From Heligmosomoides polygyrus polygyrus (lineage: Eukaryota > Nematoda > Chromadorea > Rhabditida > Heligmosomidae), in the NCBI GenBank assembly GCA_947396885.1, contig OX377206.1:83759960-83823959 (forward strand): a stretch of DNA of 64,000 nucleotides, written 5' to 3'. The number at the start of each line of letters is the position of its first letter. Position 1 is the stretch's first letter. The notes beneath the pieces were generated by a model. The model did not search any database, was not told the DNA's origin, and was given only the letters and a program-made list of their open reading frames with translations. Shown one piece after another: positions 12,176 through 23,284 of the stretch. A program made the translations under genes and the position numbers.

Positions 12176-12288
12176 GGGGCCGTATGCTCGTGCTTCCCCG
12201 TTGGGGGAGAATCAATCAATATCAGCATATCTCATCACACCCCGATCCCCCATCGGGGGAGACTCGGGGTAGACGAGCATACGGCCCC
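12176..12288. mobile_element. Short palindromic MITE
   Basis: GGGGCCGTATGCTCGT at the left end is mirrored by ACGAGCATACGGCCCC at the right end, with an inner pair of C/G-rich arms (TTGGGGGAGA / TCGGGGGAGA). The length is 113 bp and it has no coding capacity. Confidence 0.7.
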
Positions 12289-12522
12289 TGGTTTCAGCTC
12301 TGATGTTTCTTCTTCTGTGCTATCGAGGTTGCTAGGCGGAAAAGAAAAGGTTTCGCTTCGACCATTTCGTCATCTGCAGAGGCCTAAAAATGGCTCGAAG
12401 TTTTTGATTTTTGGTTTCCCGACCAAACGCCCCCGCGCTGCCATTTTTACCCAAAGTCAAGAACGGCGCGAAACTCAACAAGTGCTGAAGATGAATCCAC
12501 ACTGCCCTCCACCAGTGAGTGT

Positions 12523-15202
12523 CAGGGTGCGGCAAAATTACCCGCGCACCTAAACATTTTCAATTTTTTTCTTAGAAATTCCCTCGCTTCATTCGCCTAG
12601 TATATGTTGACTGAACATCGTGGAAGTCATACATACTTGAGTACAAAATGGTTAGGCGTTCCAACCTACGAAGTGCTATTATCGAAATTCAGAAGGCCGG
12701 CAAACAAACGAGAGGTATTCTGAGGATCCAGACTTAATGTCACATTGTAACGGTTATGCATCTAAAATCCTTTCTGATGTTTTCGAATCACACAGATTCA
12801 AACAGTATGTGCAATTTCCCACAAGAGGAAACTCTGTTTTGGACCTTGTTCTCTGTAACAAATCAAACTTTGTTAGAGAAGTGCATGTTGCCCCTCCTAT
12901 TGGCACAAGTGATCATGCCACAGTTACGTTCCATTTAGACTTCAAACCTAAGAACGAGGAATCCAAATGGGTGCAGGATTTCAAATGCGCTGACTATCAA
13001 CAGATTGAGGCGTATCTAGCCAGCATTGATTGGATCGGTGTAATGAATTCTAGTAGCTCGGCTGATCAATTATATGAAACGTTGCTTGCAATCCTTCACC
13101 ATACAATCGATCTGTATGTGCCCATACGTATAACCAATGAAGATGAAAAAGGATATCCAACCTATATCATAAGGTTGAACAAACGTCGTTCTTACGCCTG
13201 GAGGAAGGCTCGTGCCTCTGGTAGTAGTCATGACTGGTCACTGTATGAGTCGTTATCCACCAAACTTAGCAGAGCCGTTTATCGTTACAACCTTTACATA
13301 GAAAGAAAAATGACAGAAACAAGGGATAAAACAGCCTTCTATAATTTTATAAGATCACGTATAGGGAATAGCAAGGATATCCCCAGTTTGTTGAAAGACA
13401 GTGGTGAACTAGCTTCGACAGAGAAAGAAAAAGCGGATTTATTAGGGGAAGTATTTCAAAAGGTCTTCAACAAGAGAAATACTTGCTCAGATAGTATGAC
13501 ATGCGATGATAGAGATGATCTTCCGCATTTTCCGAGAATGAGCAGTACCTTGTGATTTCATAAGGACGAAATCATCGACATTCTATCTAAATGGCCATCG
13601 TCTTCCTCAGTTTCTCCTGACTTTATCCCTCTTAGTTTTATTAAAAAAATCATCTATTATATAGCTTACCCATTGTAGCATATATTTAACTTGAGTTATA
13701 CTAGAGCTGAGGTGCCTGCTAGATGGAAACATGCATTCGTAACTCCTATTTACAAAAAAGCTCTGCGGTCTGATCCCAGAAATAACAGGCCAGTCAGCAT
13801 AACATCCATATTTGCGCGAACCTTTGAGAAGTTACTCAAGAAACATATATTAATTCATCTTGAAGATCACAATGTAATTTCGGAAAATCAATACGGCTTC
13901 CTCAAAGGAAGATCAGTCGAAATTGTCCTTCTTACCTCTCTTAATGACTGGACAAGGGCGCTAGAAGAAAGAAAGCGTACGGACGTTATATATTTTGATT
14001 TCGCAAAAGCTTTCGATAGGGTCTTGGTGAACAATCTGTTGGTTAAAATGGAAGCGGTAGGAATCCACCCTATGACTATATGTTGGGTAAAGCAATTTTT
14101 ATCTGGGAGAACATATCAAGTTGGCATTAAGGGTCAGTTTTCGAAAGTGTTTTCCACGTATAGCGGAGTTCCTCAAGGAGCGGTGTTATCGCCAATCTTA
14201 TTTTTACTGTACACCTACGAACTTCCGAACTATCTTACCAATCTGGGTGTCACCTGTAAAATGTACGCAGATGATGTGAAGGTTTACAAAAAAATTGTAG
14301 ACACTTCTGATGAACTATCCCTTCAGTCCGCGATAAATTACATCTCCAATTGGGCAGAAAAGTGGGGTCTACCACTTGCAGATGAAAAAACATGCTTTCT
14401 AACAATAGGATCTAAAAGACAGCCACAGTTCCTAACATACAGTATTAATGGTCAGGTTCTAAGCAATGTAAAAGAAGCCCGCGATCTATGCTTTTCACAG
14501 CACTGCAGACTTCTCGTTAAAAAGGCCTGCTACCGTATATATAACCTCTTTCGAGCTCTAAAGTCAAATCAACCAGAAATTTATATCAGAGCTTATAAAA
14601 CATATGTGAGGCCAATTGTTGAATCGGCAATCACGGTATTCAATCCAACTAAGAAGAGAGATATCGAGCTTTTGGAAAGTGTTCAAAATAGCTTCACTAG
14701 AAAACTTATGATGAGATGCTTTTCAATGAACTACGATCAGATTCCACATGCTTCTCAAAGATCAGTCTTACTTGGCCTACCGTCGCTCAAGAATAGAAGA
14801 AAAGCAGCAGATCGTGTCATGATGTTCAAGATCATTAGCAACAAGTTATCCGTTAACCCAACCGATTTCTTTGATGGCGCTCTGACGAGATCCGTAAGAG
14901 GAAAGCTTAAGCTTCGAGTTTCAGTTGCCAAAACTCGAGTCAGATCTGATTTTCTAACATACAGAGCACTTGGTGATTTCAATCTGTTGCTAGGTAAATA
15001 CGAAGACATGACAAGGTTATCTGTACAGGTCTGCAAAAGGTTTTCCACACCTTAAGCATTATAAATATTGCGCAGTCAGTAGACGCTTATTATGTCATCG
15101 AATTCAATGTGCATATGACTCATTCTTTCGTGTTTTGTTGTGTCGTGTATGTACAGTTTTTTTTGTGTTCCCTCATTCTTTAAACAAGACTGTTGTCTTT
15201 GT

Positions 15203-15242
<40 letters not shown>

Positions 15243-16599
15243 ATCCTTTCCATGTCCCGAAGAACTGTTCAGGATGCAGTAAAACGCTACAAAGAATTGG
15301 AGACCGAGAAGGATAGAAAATGAAGAGGGCGTCCTACGACAGCTACGAGCCGGAAAATGTGACTCGTGAGTGAAAAAATCCGAAGAAAGCCAGAAGATCG
15401 ATGCGCCAGATGGCAAAAGACGTAGGAGTAAGCGAAAGGTCAATAAGAAGCATAGTCAGGGAAAGCTTAAGAAGTTCCCTTATCGTCTGCAAAAATTCCA
15501 ACTCCTGACGGACACTATGAAGAAGAGGAGATTGGAAAGATGCAAAAGGTTGCTGCAACGGTTCACGATGGCACGCGCACGAGACTTCGTCTTTAGCGAT
15601 GAAAAGATTTTCACGTTAAATCCGGTCTTAAACTCCCAAAATGAGAGGATTATTGGGGACTCGCTTGCTGATGCTACCGCCAAAGGACGAATTCAGAAAA
15701 GTGCGAAGAAGCGTATACGGTTTACGGTTCCGGGAGGAGTCATATCTCCAGGAAAAATTCCACTTGTTTCCGTCGAAGTTGGCGTGAAAATCAACGAAGC
15801 GACTTACAAGGATATCTTGGAAAAATTCTCAAGATGCTCAAAGTAGCTACGTTCAGAAATTCGATCTACATGGACATATGAAGATCAGAGGCACTATATA
15901 CTTGAATAAAGGATTCAGCGATGCTTACAACCTCAGTAACAGCCAATTGACCGATGGAGAAAGTGACCTCAATCATTTAGATCCTCTTGTATTGTAATTC
16001 GGATCGTTACTTGAACGCAGTAGTTTGGTTCCAATGGTATAATACTTCTTTCACCATCATTTCTAATTCCAAGTAGAGAAATATCAAGAAACGCTCGTGA
16101 GCTTAGGGATTCATCATGTCTCTCTCGTAGATGATATGTCGCCGTGCTCTTTTCGACGCCGATTCCCACTTCGGAGAAGTCTACTGGTGCCTTCAACAAG
16201 ATCTCCGGCACACAAAGCGAAGGTGGTCCAGGCATGGTGCGCCGAGCAGCTGCCTAACTTCATCACACACGACGAATGGCCCTCCAGTTCTCCGGACCTT
16301 GACCGGTGGATTATTCTGTGTAGGCCACCTTAAAGAAAAAAGCCTGCTCGACCAGGCAGCCAAATATGGACTCTCCTAAAGAAGCGCTTTTGAAATCCTG
16401 GGACGAAATTGATGAACCGTACCTGCGTGCCACATGCGAAGCCTTTGTCGAAAGTCTAAAGGCGGCTGAACGCGATAATTTCGAAAACTGTTAGCTGCTT
16501 TGAGTTGTCAGTTTTTGTAGATTATGTTGATAGAATTGATCTGCGTAGTTTGATTTCAAAATGCCATTGAATTTGCACGGGTAATTCTGCCGCACCCTG
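12523..16599 (+). mobile_element. Tc1/mariner-type transposon, split by a LINE; transposase broken
   Basis: The left end CAGGGTGCGGCAAAATTACCCG and the right end (complement CAGGGTGCGGCAGAATTACCCG, ending at 16599) are matching terminal inverted repeats. The transposase starts at 12648 (MVRRSNLRSAIIEIQKAGKQ, the first helix-turn-helix), is interrupted at about 12722 by the LINE, and resumes at about 15245 with SMSRRTVQDAVKRYKE. Further parts in shifting frames are KIRRKPE, SERSIRSIVRESL, LQKFQLLTDTMKKRR, DFVFSDEKIFT (first catalytic Asp), PLVSVEVGVKINEATYKDIL, HKAKVVQAWCAEQLPNFI, SSPDLD (third acidic block) and SWDEIDEPYLRATCEAF ending at about 16493. Multiple stops and frameshifts make it dead. 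Confidence 0.85.
12724..15243 (+). mobile_element. CR1-like LINE, nearly complete ORF2 with two stop codons
   Basis: The frame from 12737 to 15055 is continuous apart from two in-frame stops (TGA 13553-13555 and TAG 13676-13678). It begins with the C-terminal part of the endonuclease domain (VLDLVLCNKSNFV, GTSDHATVTF), so the 5' end is truncated. The reverse transcriptase follows: KHAFVTPIYKK, QYGFLKGRSVE, YFDFAKAFDRV, SGVPQGAVLSPILF, MYADDVKVY (catalytic YADD near 14264-14275), then thumb and C-terminal region (AYKTYVRPIVESA, VQNSFTRKLMMR). After the ORF comes a hairpin (TTAAACAAGAC / GTCTTTGTTTAA, about 15180-15206) and a tail of about nine AAAT units. It is the youngest-looking LINE in the window and interrupts a mariner element. 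Confidence 0.9.
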
Positions 16600-16619
16600 T
16601 AGCAGTTGCTACAACTCAT

Positions 16620-17130
16620 TAGCAGACCAGTAGCGAATGAGTCTCACTAGTACTCATCTCACTCCTGCTCGTTGGGCTTGCACAGCACAGAGGAAATCGT
16701 TGGTGATAGACAGACACTCATTTCCGTTGTTCATACTAGGATTTCCGCTAGAAATCCAAAGCGCTTCGAACGCTTTGCGTGACGAAATCTCTGCTTCGAA
16801 CGCCAAAGTCTTGCACTCGATATCAAAGTCATTACCGTTGTGAACCTCAACTCTGTGCTTCCCGAGTGGTGATAAAATGTTAACTCGTCGTTTCCCAGCC
16901 AGGTGTTCCTTGATGCGTATTCCCAGCGGTCTACTGATCCCGCAATATATGTGTTACCGCACTCACTACACGAAACCTGATAAATTACTCCACTTTTTGA
17001 GCAGTCGCCAGTTGAAGTGTGTGGGCAAATAACACAATTGTCTGATATGCACTGCCTGTTGCAGTGTCTATTTCGCACAAGTTGCCTTTTGATGTTATTC
17101 GAGGGAATATTGACTAGAATAACATCATCG
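16620..17130 (-). pseudogene. Penelope-like element fragment, GIY-YIG endonuclease region
   Basis: On minus the frame gives NCVICPHTSTGDCSKSGVIY, QVSCSECGNTYIAGS (the CxxC plus GIY-YIG-like core that follows the RT in Penelope-like elements), then in shifted frames a region of the type ECKTLAFEAEISS, ALWISSRNPSMNN and ECLSITNDF. The catalytic Tyr of NTYIAG is kept, but frames are broken and the RT is missing. A related fragment lies at 25430-25690 on plus, and another with its RT at 61928-63422. Confidence 0.75.
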
Positions 17131-17138
17131 CTCTCCTT

Positions 17139-17943
17139 TCCTATATAGTTCAGCGCATATCAATTCGTTATGCGCCACACATTCCACTTCGGATTTTGAT
17201 GAGGCGGTTTGAACGCACAATTGGCCAGCCGCTAAACGATTCAGTATTGTGTTCTTCTCAGGAAAGTCTCAACATCTCCATAGAAGAAATTCTTGGATGA
17301 TCTAATTGAGATCCGAACCTTGGATCAAATCAGAGCGCATAACTTTTTCTGACTGCACTATCTGCTACACACGGCATCACACCACCTCGCGTTTCTATTC
17401 CTCCGACTGTAGTCGAGCAGTGCAAATACGCTTCCATACAACATAAATTCTGCACGTCCCTCGTGTAATCGCCTAGACCGCGTACCATTTAAAGCAGATG
17501 AAAAATGTGCATTAAGTGATATGAATGCAGAAAAGTTTATTGTTCAGTGCATGATTAGCTACATAATCCACACGTCTTCGCGCACTTGTTCCACCTGTCC
17601 TTGTCAGAAAACGCGACTGAAGACTTATCGCAAATTGTGCTCTTGATCGTTGTACATCTGCAAGTATGAACCTTATGAATGCTTTCCTTGATAATAATTC
17701 GCCTGTTATTCATTGCCTTCTAGTGAAGTGCTTACAATGGGCCCATCGTATCCTTGCAACGGAAACCAGGTGGAGTGCTGAATGTGTAACCGGCGGCCTG
17801 TGTAACTGCCGGCTTTGGTTTTGGTCCTGGCTTCCCGTCAGTCACTGAATATGCGCACGAACACAGTCAAGAAGGAGCTATGCAGAAATTAATGCTGCCG
17901 TTACCGTAGCGATATTGCAGCTTTATTACGGTCTTCCCCGATC
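17139..17943. repeat. 805-bp segmental duplication, original copy (3' end of astacin gene)
   Basis: This segment is repeated without indels at 23285-24089, with roughly ten substitutions visible. It contains a decayed SINE (about 17150-17330), the polyadenylation signal, exons 14 and 13 and the last 39 bases of exon 12 of the astacin gene, with the introns retained. Since the gene runs through this copy, it is the parental one. Confidence 0.9.
17536..17541 (-). terminator. AATAAA polyadenylation signal of the astacin gene
   Basis: AATAAA on the minus strand lies 14 bases after the TAA stop (17555-17557) of the ShKT exon. This is a short nematode-like 3' UTR and supports reading the gene to this stop rather than to the earlier one at 17867. 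Confidence 0.75.
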
Positions 17944-20329
17944 GGCTGAACGTCATGATTGGAACTCGATTGGTCTTTGATACAAGAGAGAGATCTTCGT
18001 CTTCATCGGCGCAGAATCTGCACAGAGTCTTTGTTATTTCTCCATAATTCAACATGTGTTGGAACTGATTTGCTAGCCAACAGGAAGGGCAGTAGCGGTG
18101 CTTCACGCAGCTATACAGCGTGACGTTTGCGACCAGATTACCTGTAGCCAGTGCTCCTCTGGTCCTCCTGTGCCTTGATTTCGACACCTCCGAACGGGCA
18201 GCCCCCATTGGCGTATGTTCCGCTAATGCCATCGATTCTCACTTCGATTTGAGTGTTCTTGGGCGACTGCAACCAATTGTTACCCGAACTTCAAGAACAT
18301 CATTGCTCAATGCCTCTACCGTTCCTAGCTTACTTCAATCCAATAGTAACAGAGCTCGAAGTCAACTTCCTCAGGCTTCCTCTCGTAGCCAATTTCGCTG
18401 ACGAGATCTTGGTACGAAGTACTCGCTTGTAATGTAGCTCCACATTTTGGCGACTCGGGCTGAATTCGAATTACTTCACTTTTCTCATTTGATCCAGTCC
18501 AGCTATTTTGTGTAAAAGCACTGGTCAGGTCACTAACCCTCTTGTTGCAGAGAGTGCCCGCATAACCGTTAGGACACAGGCACCTTGTGCAATCTCGAGG
18601 ATGTGGAATACCTCCATTTTCACACTTCGCTGCCTGTGGATCTTTGTCACATTTGTCTGAAAATTCAGGAGCTGTTAGAACAACAGTGGACGTTCTATAG
18701 GAATTTGATTGTCTAGAATAGTGAGTACCTAAGCAGCCGTAGTGCTTATTTAGCATCCAAAGATCATAGAAAGCAATAAATCGGGACCCGAGAGTCTCCA
18801 AATAGTTTTCATCCATTGGCACCAGAGTTGGTTTATTATTGTAGGATGCACTGAAGTAAGGTGCATTGCAGGATCTGGAAAGTCGTTAGGAATGAACGCG
18901 ATTAGGCGAACCTATAGGCACTGTAATGCATGATGCTGCCGCAGTCGTAGCCTAGGCCATAGTTTTCATTTGTGTTTGTTGTCTGCTTGGTGAACTGGTC
19001 GCGCCATTGAGCCTGTTACAGAAATCTCTGAAAGCGTAGTTAACACGAAACCTCTATTTTGATACCTTGATGTTTACGTAGTTCACAGTAACGTATTGGT
19101 CGCGGTCATGTCTCGACATGGTATGGTAGAACCCGAGAGCATGACCAAGTTCGTGCGCCGCCGTACCAACGCTCTCACAACCTTCACCAAGCGACAAGTC
19201 CTGCTGCTTGCCTAGCCTACCAACGTACGACCAGCACCCGTTCTCGACAAATACTCGAATCTTGGACGTCGCTGAAAGAAACGTATCTGCATCAATTTTA
19301 TACACCGCGTGTGCGAGTGCCCTAACAGTTTCCTTCGCCAGGTGAAAGTAAGCAACTGCCTGCTACTTCACTGAAACACATTCTTCTACACTCCCAATGT
19401 ATACCTGTGCGATCTTCTTTGAAATCGATGCAAGTATCCTTCTGCCAAAGCTCCACTGCTTTCTTGAAAGCTGTCCTGACCTTCGGTGCTTAAATGGGGG
19501 ATGTAGAATGACGTCTTTCAAAATCGATGACATTGCTGTTATTGATAAGGACTTACTTGCATTTGGATCAAAGAAGTAGCTCACTCCATTCGCCCACGTC
19601 GTGTTAGGGTAATGGCGATCTTTGAATGCTTGCCGTTTTCTTCGAGCCTCTCCTGATACCTCTTCTTCGATATCCGCGACGATTTCGTCAGCTTGCTCCC
19701 TGAAGTCCTTCGTTACGTGCTGACAGGCGCGAGGATCACAAATGCTCTCCGAAGGATTCTACTGGCAAATCTAAAGAGTTTTGACGCACGACGTAAGCAC
19801 GATGTCACTTTGGAAAAGCAGCTCTCCGACTTCGCTGTTCTGGTTGATCTCATCAATAGAGTCTCCAATCTCATGCACGCGGTCACGTTTAATTGGCCTG
19901 AGTTTCTAAAAACCAACACAGTACTTTAACCAACGCAGTCTTCTAGTGCACACTTAAACGGCTTAAGCGTTCGCTGCACTGCGCTTCTGTCATAAGGGCT
20001 TCATCTTACCGCTAATCTTTCTTTCAGTGAGGCCATCATTCTCGGCGACAGCTCAAGTGTCTTCTTCACTTTTTCTTTCATCATGTCCAATTTTTCACGA
20101 ATTTGCAGAAGTCGAGTTGCATTCAGAACCTGAAAATGCTCCTTAATGATTTAGACTTGAGTAGTCCTGCTAGACAAACCTTCTTGAACCCAGTTATTGT
20201 TGCGTTTTTCAGTTTTTCGCCAAGCTTCCCTTCACCGCCGAAGAAATCCTTGACTTTCCCACCGAGACCGGTGAGGATTCCTCCGCTGACGCACACCGCC
20301 AATAGAAGAGTGAGGAAGATAATCCTCAT
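17555..20329 (-). CDS. Astacin-family zinc metalloprotease, secreted (astacin-EGF-CUB-ShKT), 14 exons
   Basis: Secreted zinc endopeptidase of the nematode astacin (NAS) type. Exons on minus: 20329-20180, 20129-20010, 19905-19790, 19699-19557, 19488-19405, 19271-19066, 19012-18912, 18850-18729, 18656-18538, 18459-18334, 18266-18142, 18017-17905, 17844-17736, 17657-17555. All junctions are GT-AG and phases agree (1737 nt, 578 aa). Domains: signal peptide (MRIIFLTLLLAVCVSG); propeptide ending in a furin site RRKR (148-151); astacin domain with zinc motif HELGHALGFYH (244-254) and Met-turn SIMHY (299-303, preceded by YDC where YDY is usual); EGF-like (about 350-387); CUB (about 388-509); a Pro/Lys-rich linker; and a six-Cys ShKT domain ending KTCGLCS. 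If the intron after 17905 is retained, translation stops at 17867 (520 aa, no ShKT). By family analogy it may be a gut or host-tissue protease. Confidence 0.92.
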
Positions 20330-20330
20330 C

Positions 20331-20340
20331 CTGAAATATT
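20331..20340 (-). promoter_or_regulatory. Probable SL trans-splice acceptor of the astacin gene
   Basis: The minus strand reads AATATTTCAG, one base before the ATG at 20329. TTTCAG with an A/T-rich lead is the nematode 3' splice consensus, and at this position no upstream exon is needed. This fixes the start codon and the signal peptide. Confidence 0.7.
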
Positions 20341-20444
20341 CCTTTACGTTCCTTCACAGCAGAGAGGCAGGGCTCTTGAAGATGACGAGTCTGGACTATA
20401 GGGAGGATTGAGTGAACAGTGGAATGTGAGCTGTGATCGAGTGA

Positions 20445-20475
20445 TGATAAATCATCGGTTCTTCTTTTATAGCAG
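20445..20475 (-). promoter_or_regulatory. TATA box and GATA-type site upstream of the astacin gene
   Basis: The minus strand has CTATAAAAG at about 20464-20472, roughly 140 bases upstream of the ATG. A TGATAA core (20445-20450, read on plus) lies between it and the gene. TGATAA is the binding core of intestinal GATA factors such as ELT-2. Control by them is inference. Confidence 0.45.
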
Positions 20476-20479
20476 AGGA

Positions 20480-21740
20480 GTTGTGCGTGTGTTTGTACAG
20501 TTGATGTCTCCCTCGCATGACATGCCTTCTTTTTAAGCATTGCAAGCCATCGAGAGGATTGTACATCACCGCAGTTGGTTAGAAAGCAATCAATCACTTT
20601 CCTTACATACTTTAAAATGTGGTCAACCGTTCTAATCCAAATAGGAGCTCTTATCGTTTTATAGTGTAGTTTTATAGTAATGGGAATGGCGGACTATTGA
20701 CTAGGGTTACCGTAATCCCTCACGCGAAATATGCGTTCCTGTTGCAATCACGGAGGGAGAGTGCTCGACGCCTAACACTGTGGTTTTGATGTGTGTTGCA
20801 ACCAAAATCCACATCAGAAGAGAATCCGGCATGGCGTTATGACCTAAAGGTAAGGACCTGCTCATAGTCAGTGAGAAGAACATGAAGCTCTGGTTCCAAT
20901 AATCAGTTTCAGTCCATTTTACCCCACTGCACCAGATCTTGTGTTCCGCACGTGCGTCTTTTGCAGAAAACGGTGGACGGTATCTCTAGAAGGCGAAGGT
21001 CAGTATTTTTAACCCATTGGATTTTCTTCGCTTGTCAGGTTGAGAACTCAATATTAGAACGCAAAAGGGAAGTATAATATAATAATTTCGTGCTGTTTCT
21101 TCATTCCAGAAATGTGTTGTCGTTGTTTGTCTCACGTTCAGTGGTACTGAAATGCTTTACGGCCATTAGCTAACCAGATTCTGAAGTCATGTTCTGGCGC
21201 GCCGCCAACATAGATTCGAATCGCCGCGTGTGAAAAATAACTTGCATTGCACAGGTGTCTCTAGGTAAGATCGATATTAGTTTCTAAATGTGGGTTTTGG
21301 TATGGGAGGGTACAAAAATCCTCCATATCTCGCGAATAGTTCTCGAGTGGGATTATTGCGACTCTTTTCAGTTATCGCAATATCTTGATTCTTACACGGC
21401 GAGATCACTGTTGTACCATATGCTGTAAAAGTGGTGTGACGTGGACTTTGCATTTACACATCGAGTATCACATGAACCCTCTTTATAGCGCATCTTCTGA
21501 AAATTTTGGTGCGTACATAAACCGCCCTGCAAATATGTTTGTAATGGTCGAAAACGTCTAAGTGTTTATCTATGGAAAATCAAAATCATTACTGCGGTCA
21601 CATGTTGACAAGACGGTATCGAGAATGATAGATGATAAAGGAGAAGTAAAGAAAATACCACACATCCGCTGCTTGGTGGAATCATAGAAACCGGAAATCG
21701 CTTTTGTTACTGAGTCGTTGTTAAGTAGAAAATTTTTAAA
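20480..21740. other. Intergenic, nothing recognised
   Basis: There are no supported exons, repeats or RNA genes. This is the upstream region of the astacin gene. Confidence 0.5.
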
Positions 21741-22129
21741 TTCCGAATTATGCTTGGACATACATACACTGTGATTTGGAAGGATAAACTGGGCAGATCT
21801 GGAGAAGGAGTTCATATATTTCTCAATATCTCTCTTCTTTTTGAAAAAGTTGTATTTGAGGATTACGGCTTGTTATCCAAGGTTCTGCGCATTGAAGTTT
21901 TTCTTTCAGCTTCCACTAGAAGAAGCTTCATTGTCATTTATCGGCTTCGCATAATTCTGTTCTTACCAAAGACTAGCAACTGTTATCTACTATATTCGAT
22001 TTTCCCTCTGCTACTATCAGTACAACGGTTCTCGGAGGTTTTAACCATGTGTAGTGGTCAGGAAACAATAAATTGTTCGGAGAAGCGGAATGCTTGTAAA
22101 GACGGCCTACTACTGAACAGTTTGTTTCA

Positions 22130-22320
22130 TCCCCGCCACCAGACCATCGAATCTTAGGTGTATTGCTGTTGTACGTGTTGAGCTCTACACGATGTTGATA
22201 GACGGATTTATTTACAGGCCAACGTTTCGGCGAGATCGCCTTCTTCAGAGCCTGACCGTAGGTCACCGAGGGACCAATGGAAGCAGCGCAGGACAGACGA
22301 AGGGTGCGGGACAGCAACTA
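22130..22320 (-). mobile_element. Penelope-like element terminal repeat fragment
   Basis: This insert within LINE sequence carries the hammerhead-type motif at 22215-22254 followed by an AAATAAAT block, the arrangement seen at PLE ends. The minus-strand translation GQALKKAISPKRWPVNKS reads through the ribozyme and is probably not a protein. No RT or endonuclease is attached. Confidence 0.55.
22215..22254 (-). ncRNA. Hammerhead ribozyme, minimal type I (PLE-associated)
   Basis: On minus: helix I 5' strand CAGGCU (22254-22249), core CUGAAGA (22248-22242), one A, helix II GGCGA-UC-UCGCC (22240-22229), core GAA, a two-pair helix III written as the palindrome ACGU, cleavage nucleotide U (22221), helix I 3' strand GGCCUG (22220-22215). 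Helix I forms six pairs (one G-U). All invariant core positions fit C3 U4 G5 A6 N7 G8 A9 / G12 A13 A14 with A15.1-U16.1. The ultra-short self-complementary helix III is the form reported for Penelope-like elements, which are thought to cut as dimers. Confidence 0.7.
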
Positions 22321-22830
22321 CCCCAGTTCAAAATGCGAGTCTTAGGTGTACTGCTCTAAGAGCCCCATTCGTTAACAAAATTTAGTACTCTTGCGCCACT
22401 TTCCAGCCCTGATCATAACGTTGTATCTTTCATTGTGCCAATTCCCGATCGAGACGCTTACTCCACCATTCCTTCTTGAGATTTCAAAAATGCACGAAAA
22501 CAGGAAATTAGAATAAGCCGGTTCAATTAGATTGGCTCGACAATTTCTTCAATAGTGAGGATATTGATGACGTTTATAATAGGTTCTTCACCAACGTCCA
22601 TAATCTCATCCACCGTTATGTTCCCCCTATTTGTAAAATTTGTGATGGTACTATCTCATATCTCACTCATAAAAAGAACCGTCTTGAATAAAGGGAAAGG
22701 ATTCACCGACAAACTTCCAGTCCTTCCAAATTTCCGTTATTCCTCCGGGTTAGCAAGACCCTAGACTGTCACCTCAAACGATTCTTGGCTAATAAAGTGA
22801 AAAGAAAGACGTATGATGGGAATATGGGAT

Positions 22831-23250
22831 GTCTTTTAAGACATTCATCTGTTGTTGGACTTATGGCTAGAGCTGCAATTCTGCATGCCTGGAATGACCT
22901 CTCCCTCCGAACACTACGAGGCTATGTCGCAGCGGTACCAACCCGAGCTATTGATGCAGCCATGAATTGTGGAGGACAAATTGATCACCAATTCTCACAG
23001 GTTATTTCATATCTAGTTAAAGTTATTTTTTAGGTGACACTATACATTATGGACGGATAGAAGGTGAGTGCCTTCACACATTCCTTTCTCGTCGGTTCAT
23101 TTCTGGCAGATTTTGCCGAAACCAAAAACTCCCATGTTTTTTGCCGTGCTGAAGTCCGTAGTGCAATTTTTTCAACCGCTTCCGATTAGCTTTAATAGAA
23201 TATGTAATTTTAGGGTGGCCCTATAATTTCTTGGAGCAGTATATTTATAG
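22831..23250 (+). pseudogene. Tc1/mariner-type transposon, 3' end with transposase C-terminus
   Basis: The plus frame 22785-23033 ends with LHAWNDLSLRTLRGYVAAVP and AAMNCGGQIDHQF, which resembles the C-terminal region of Tc1/mariner transposases (AW.....LR.....P.R...V...GG.I). The end of the element is probably near 23247, where the complement reads CTGCTCCAAGAAATTATAGG, a typical Tc1/mariner terminal repeat, next to TA. The rest of the element is missing. Confidence 0.55.
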
Positions 23251-23284
23251 ATGAAGATGGCGAGTCAGGTGGGGCGTTCTCCCC

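Larger units (their letters stand above)
21750..22830 (+). pseudogene. CR1-like LINE fragment: endonuclease end and linker, interrupted by a PLE piece
   Basis: The plus frame about 21760-22000 reads KVVFEDYGLLSKVLRIEVFLSAS and SFIVIYRL, the endonuclease segment of CR1-like LINEs that precedes the GDFN box. After about 200 bases of PLE-derived sequence (22130-22320), the post-endonuclease region resumes at about 22400-22820: a DHNVVSF block, LDWLDNFFNSEDIDDVYNRF, then LDCHLKRFLANKVKRK. The reverse transcriptase is absent, and frameshifts are present. Confidence 0.65.

Noticed and set aside
15205..15243. AAAT runs as CRISPR-like or satellite arrays
   Set aside because: They are short 4-bp microsatellites at LINE 3' ends, with no spacers.
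17867..18017. End of the astacin gene at the TGA in the 17867 frame
   Set aside because: The frame stops cleanly there, but splicing at 17905 leads in phase through two further exons to a six-Cys ShKT domain, a stop and an AATAAA, so the longer form is preferred. The short form is kept as a possible isoform.
18325..18822. Single-exon reading of 165 codons across the EGF/CUB region
   Set aside because: It includes two in-frame introns (72 and 78 nt). Removing them restores family-like spacing between the astacin, EGF and CUB parts.
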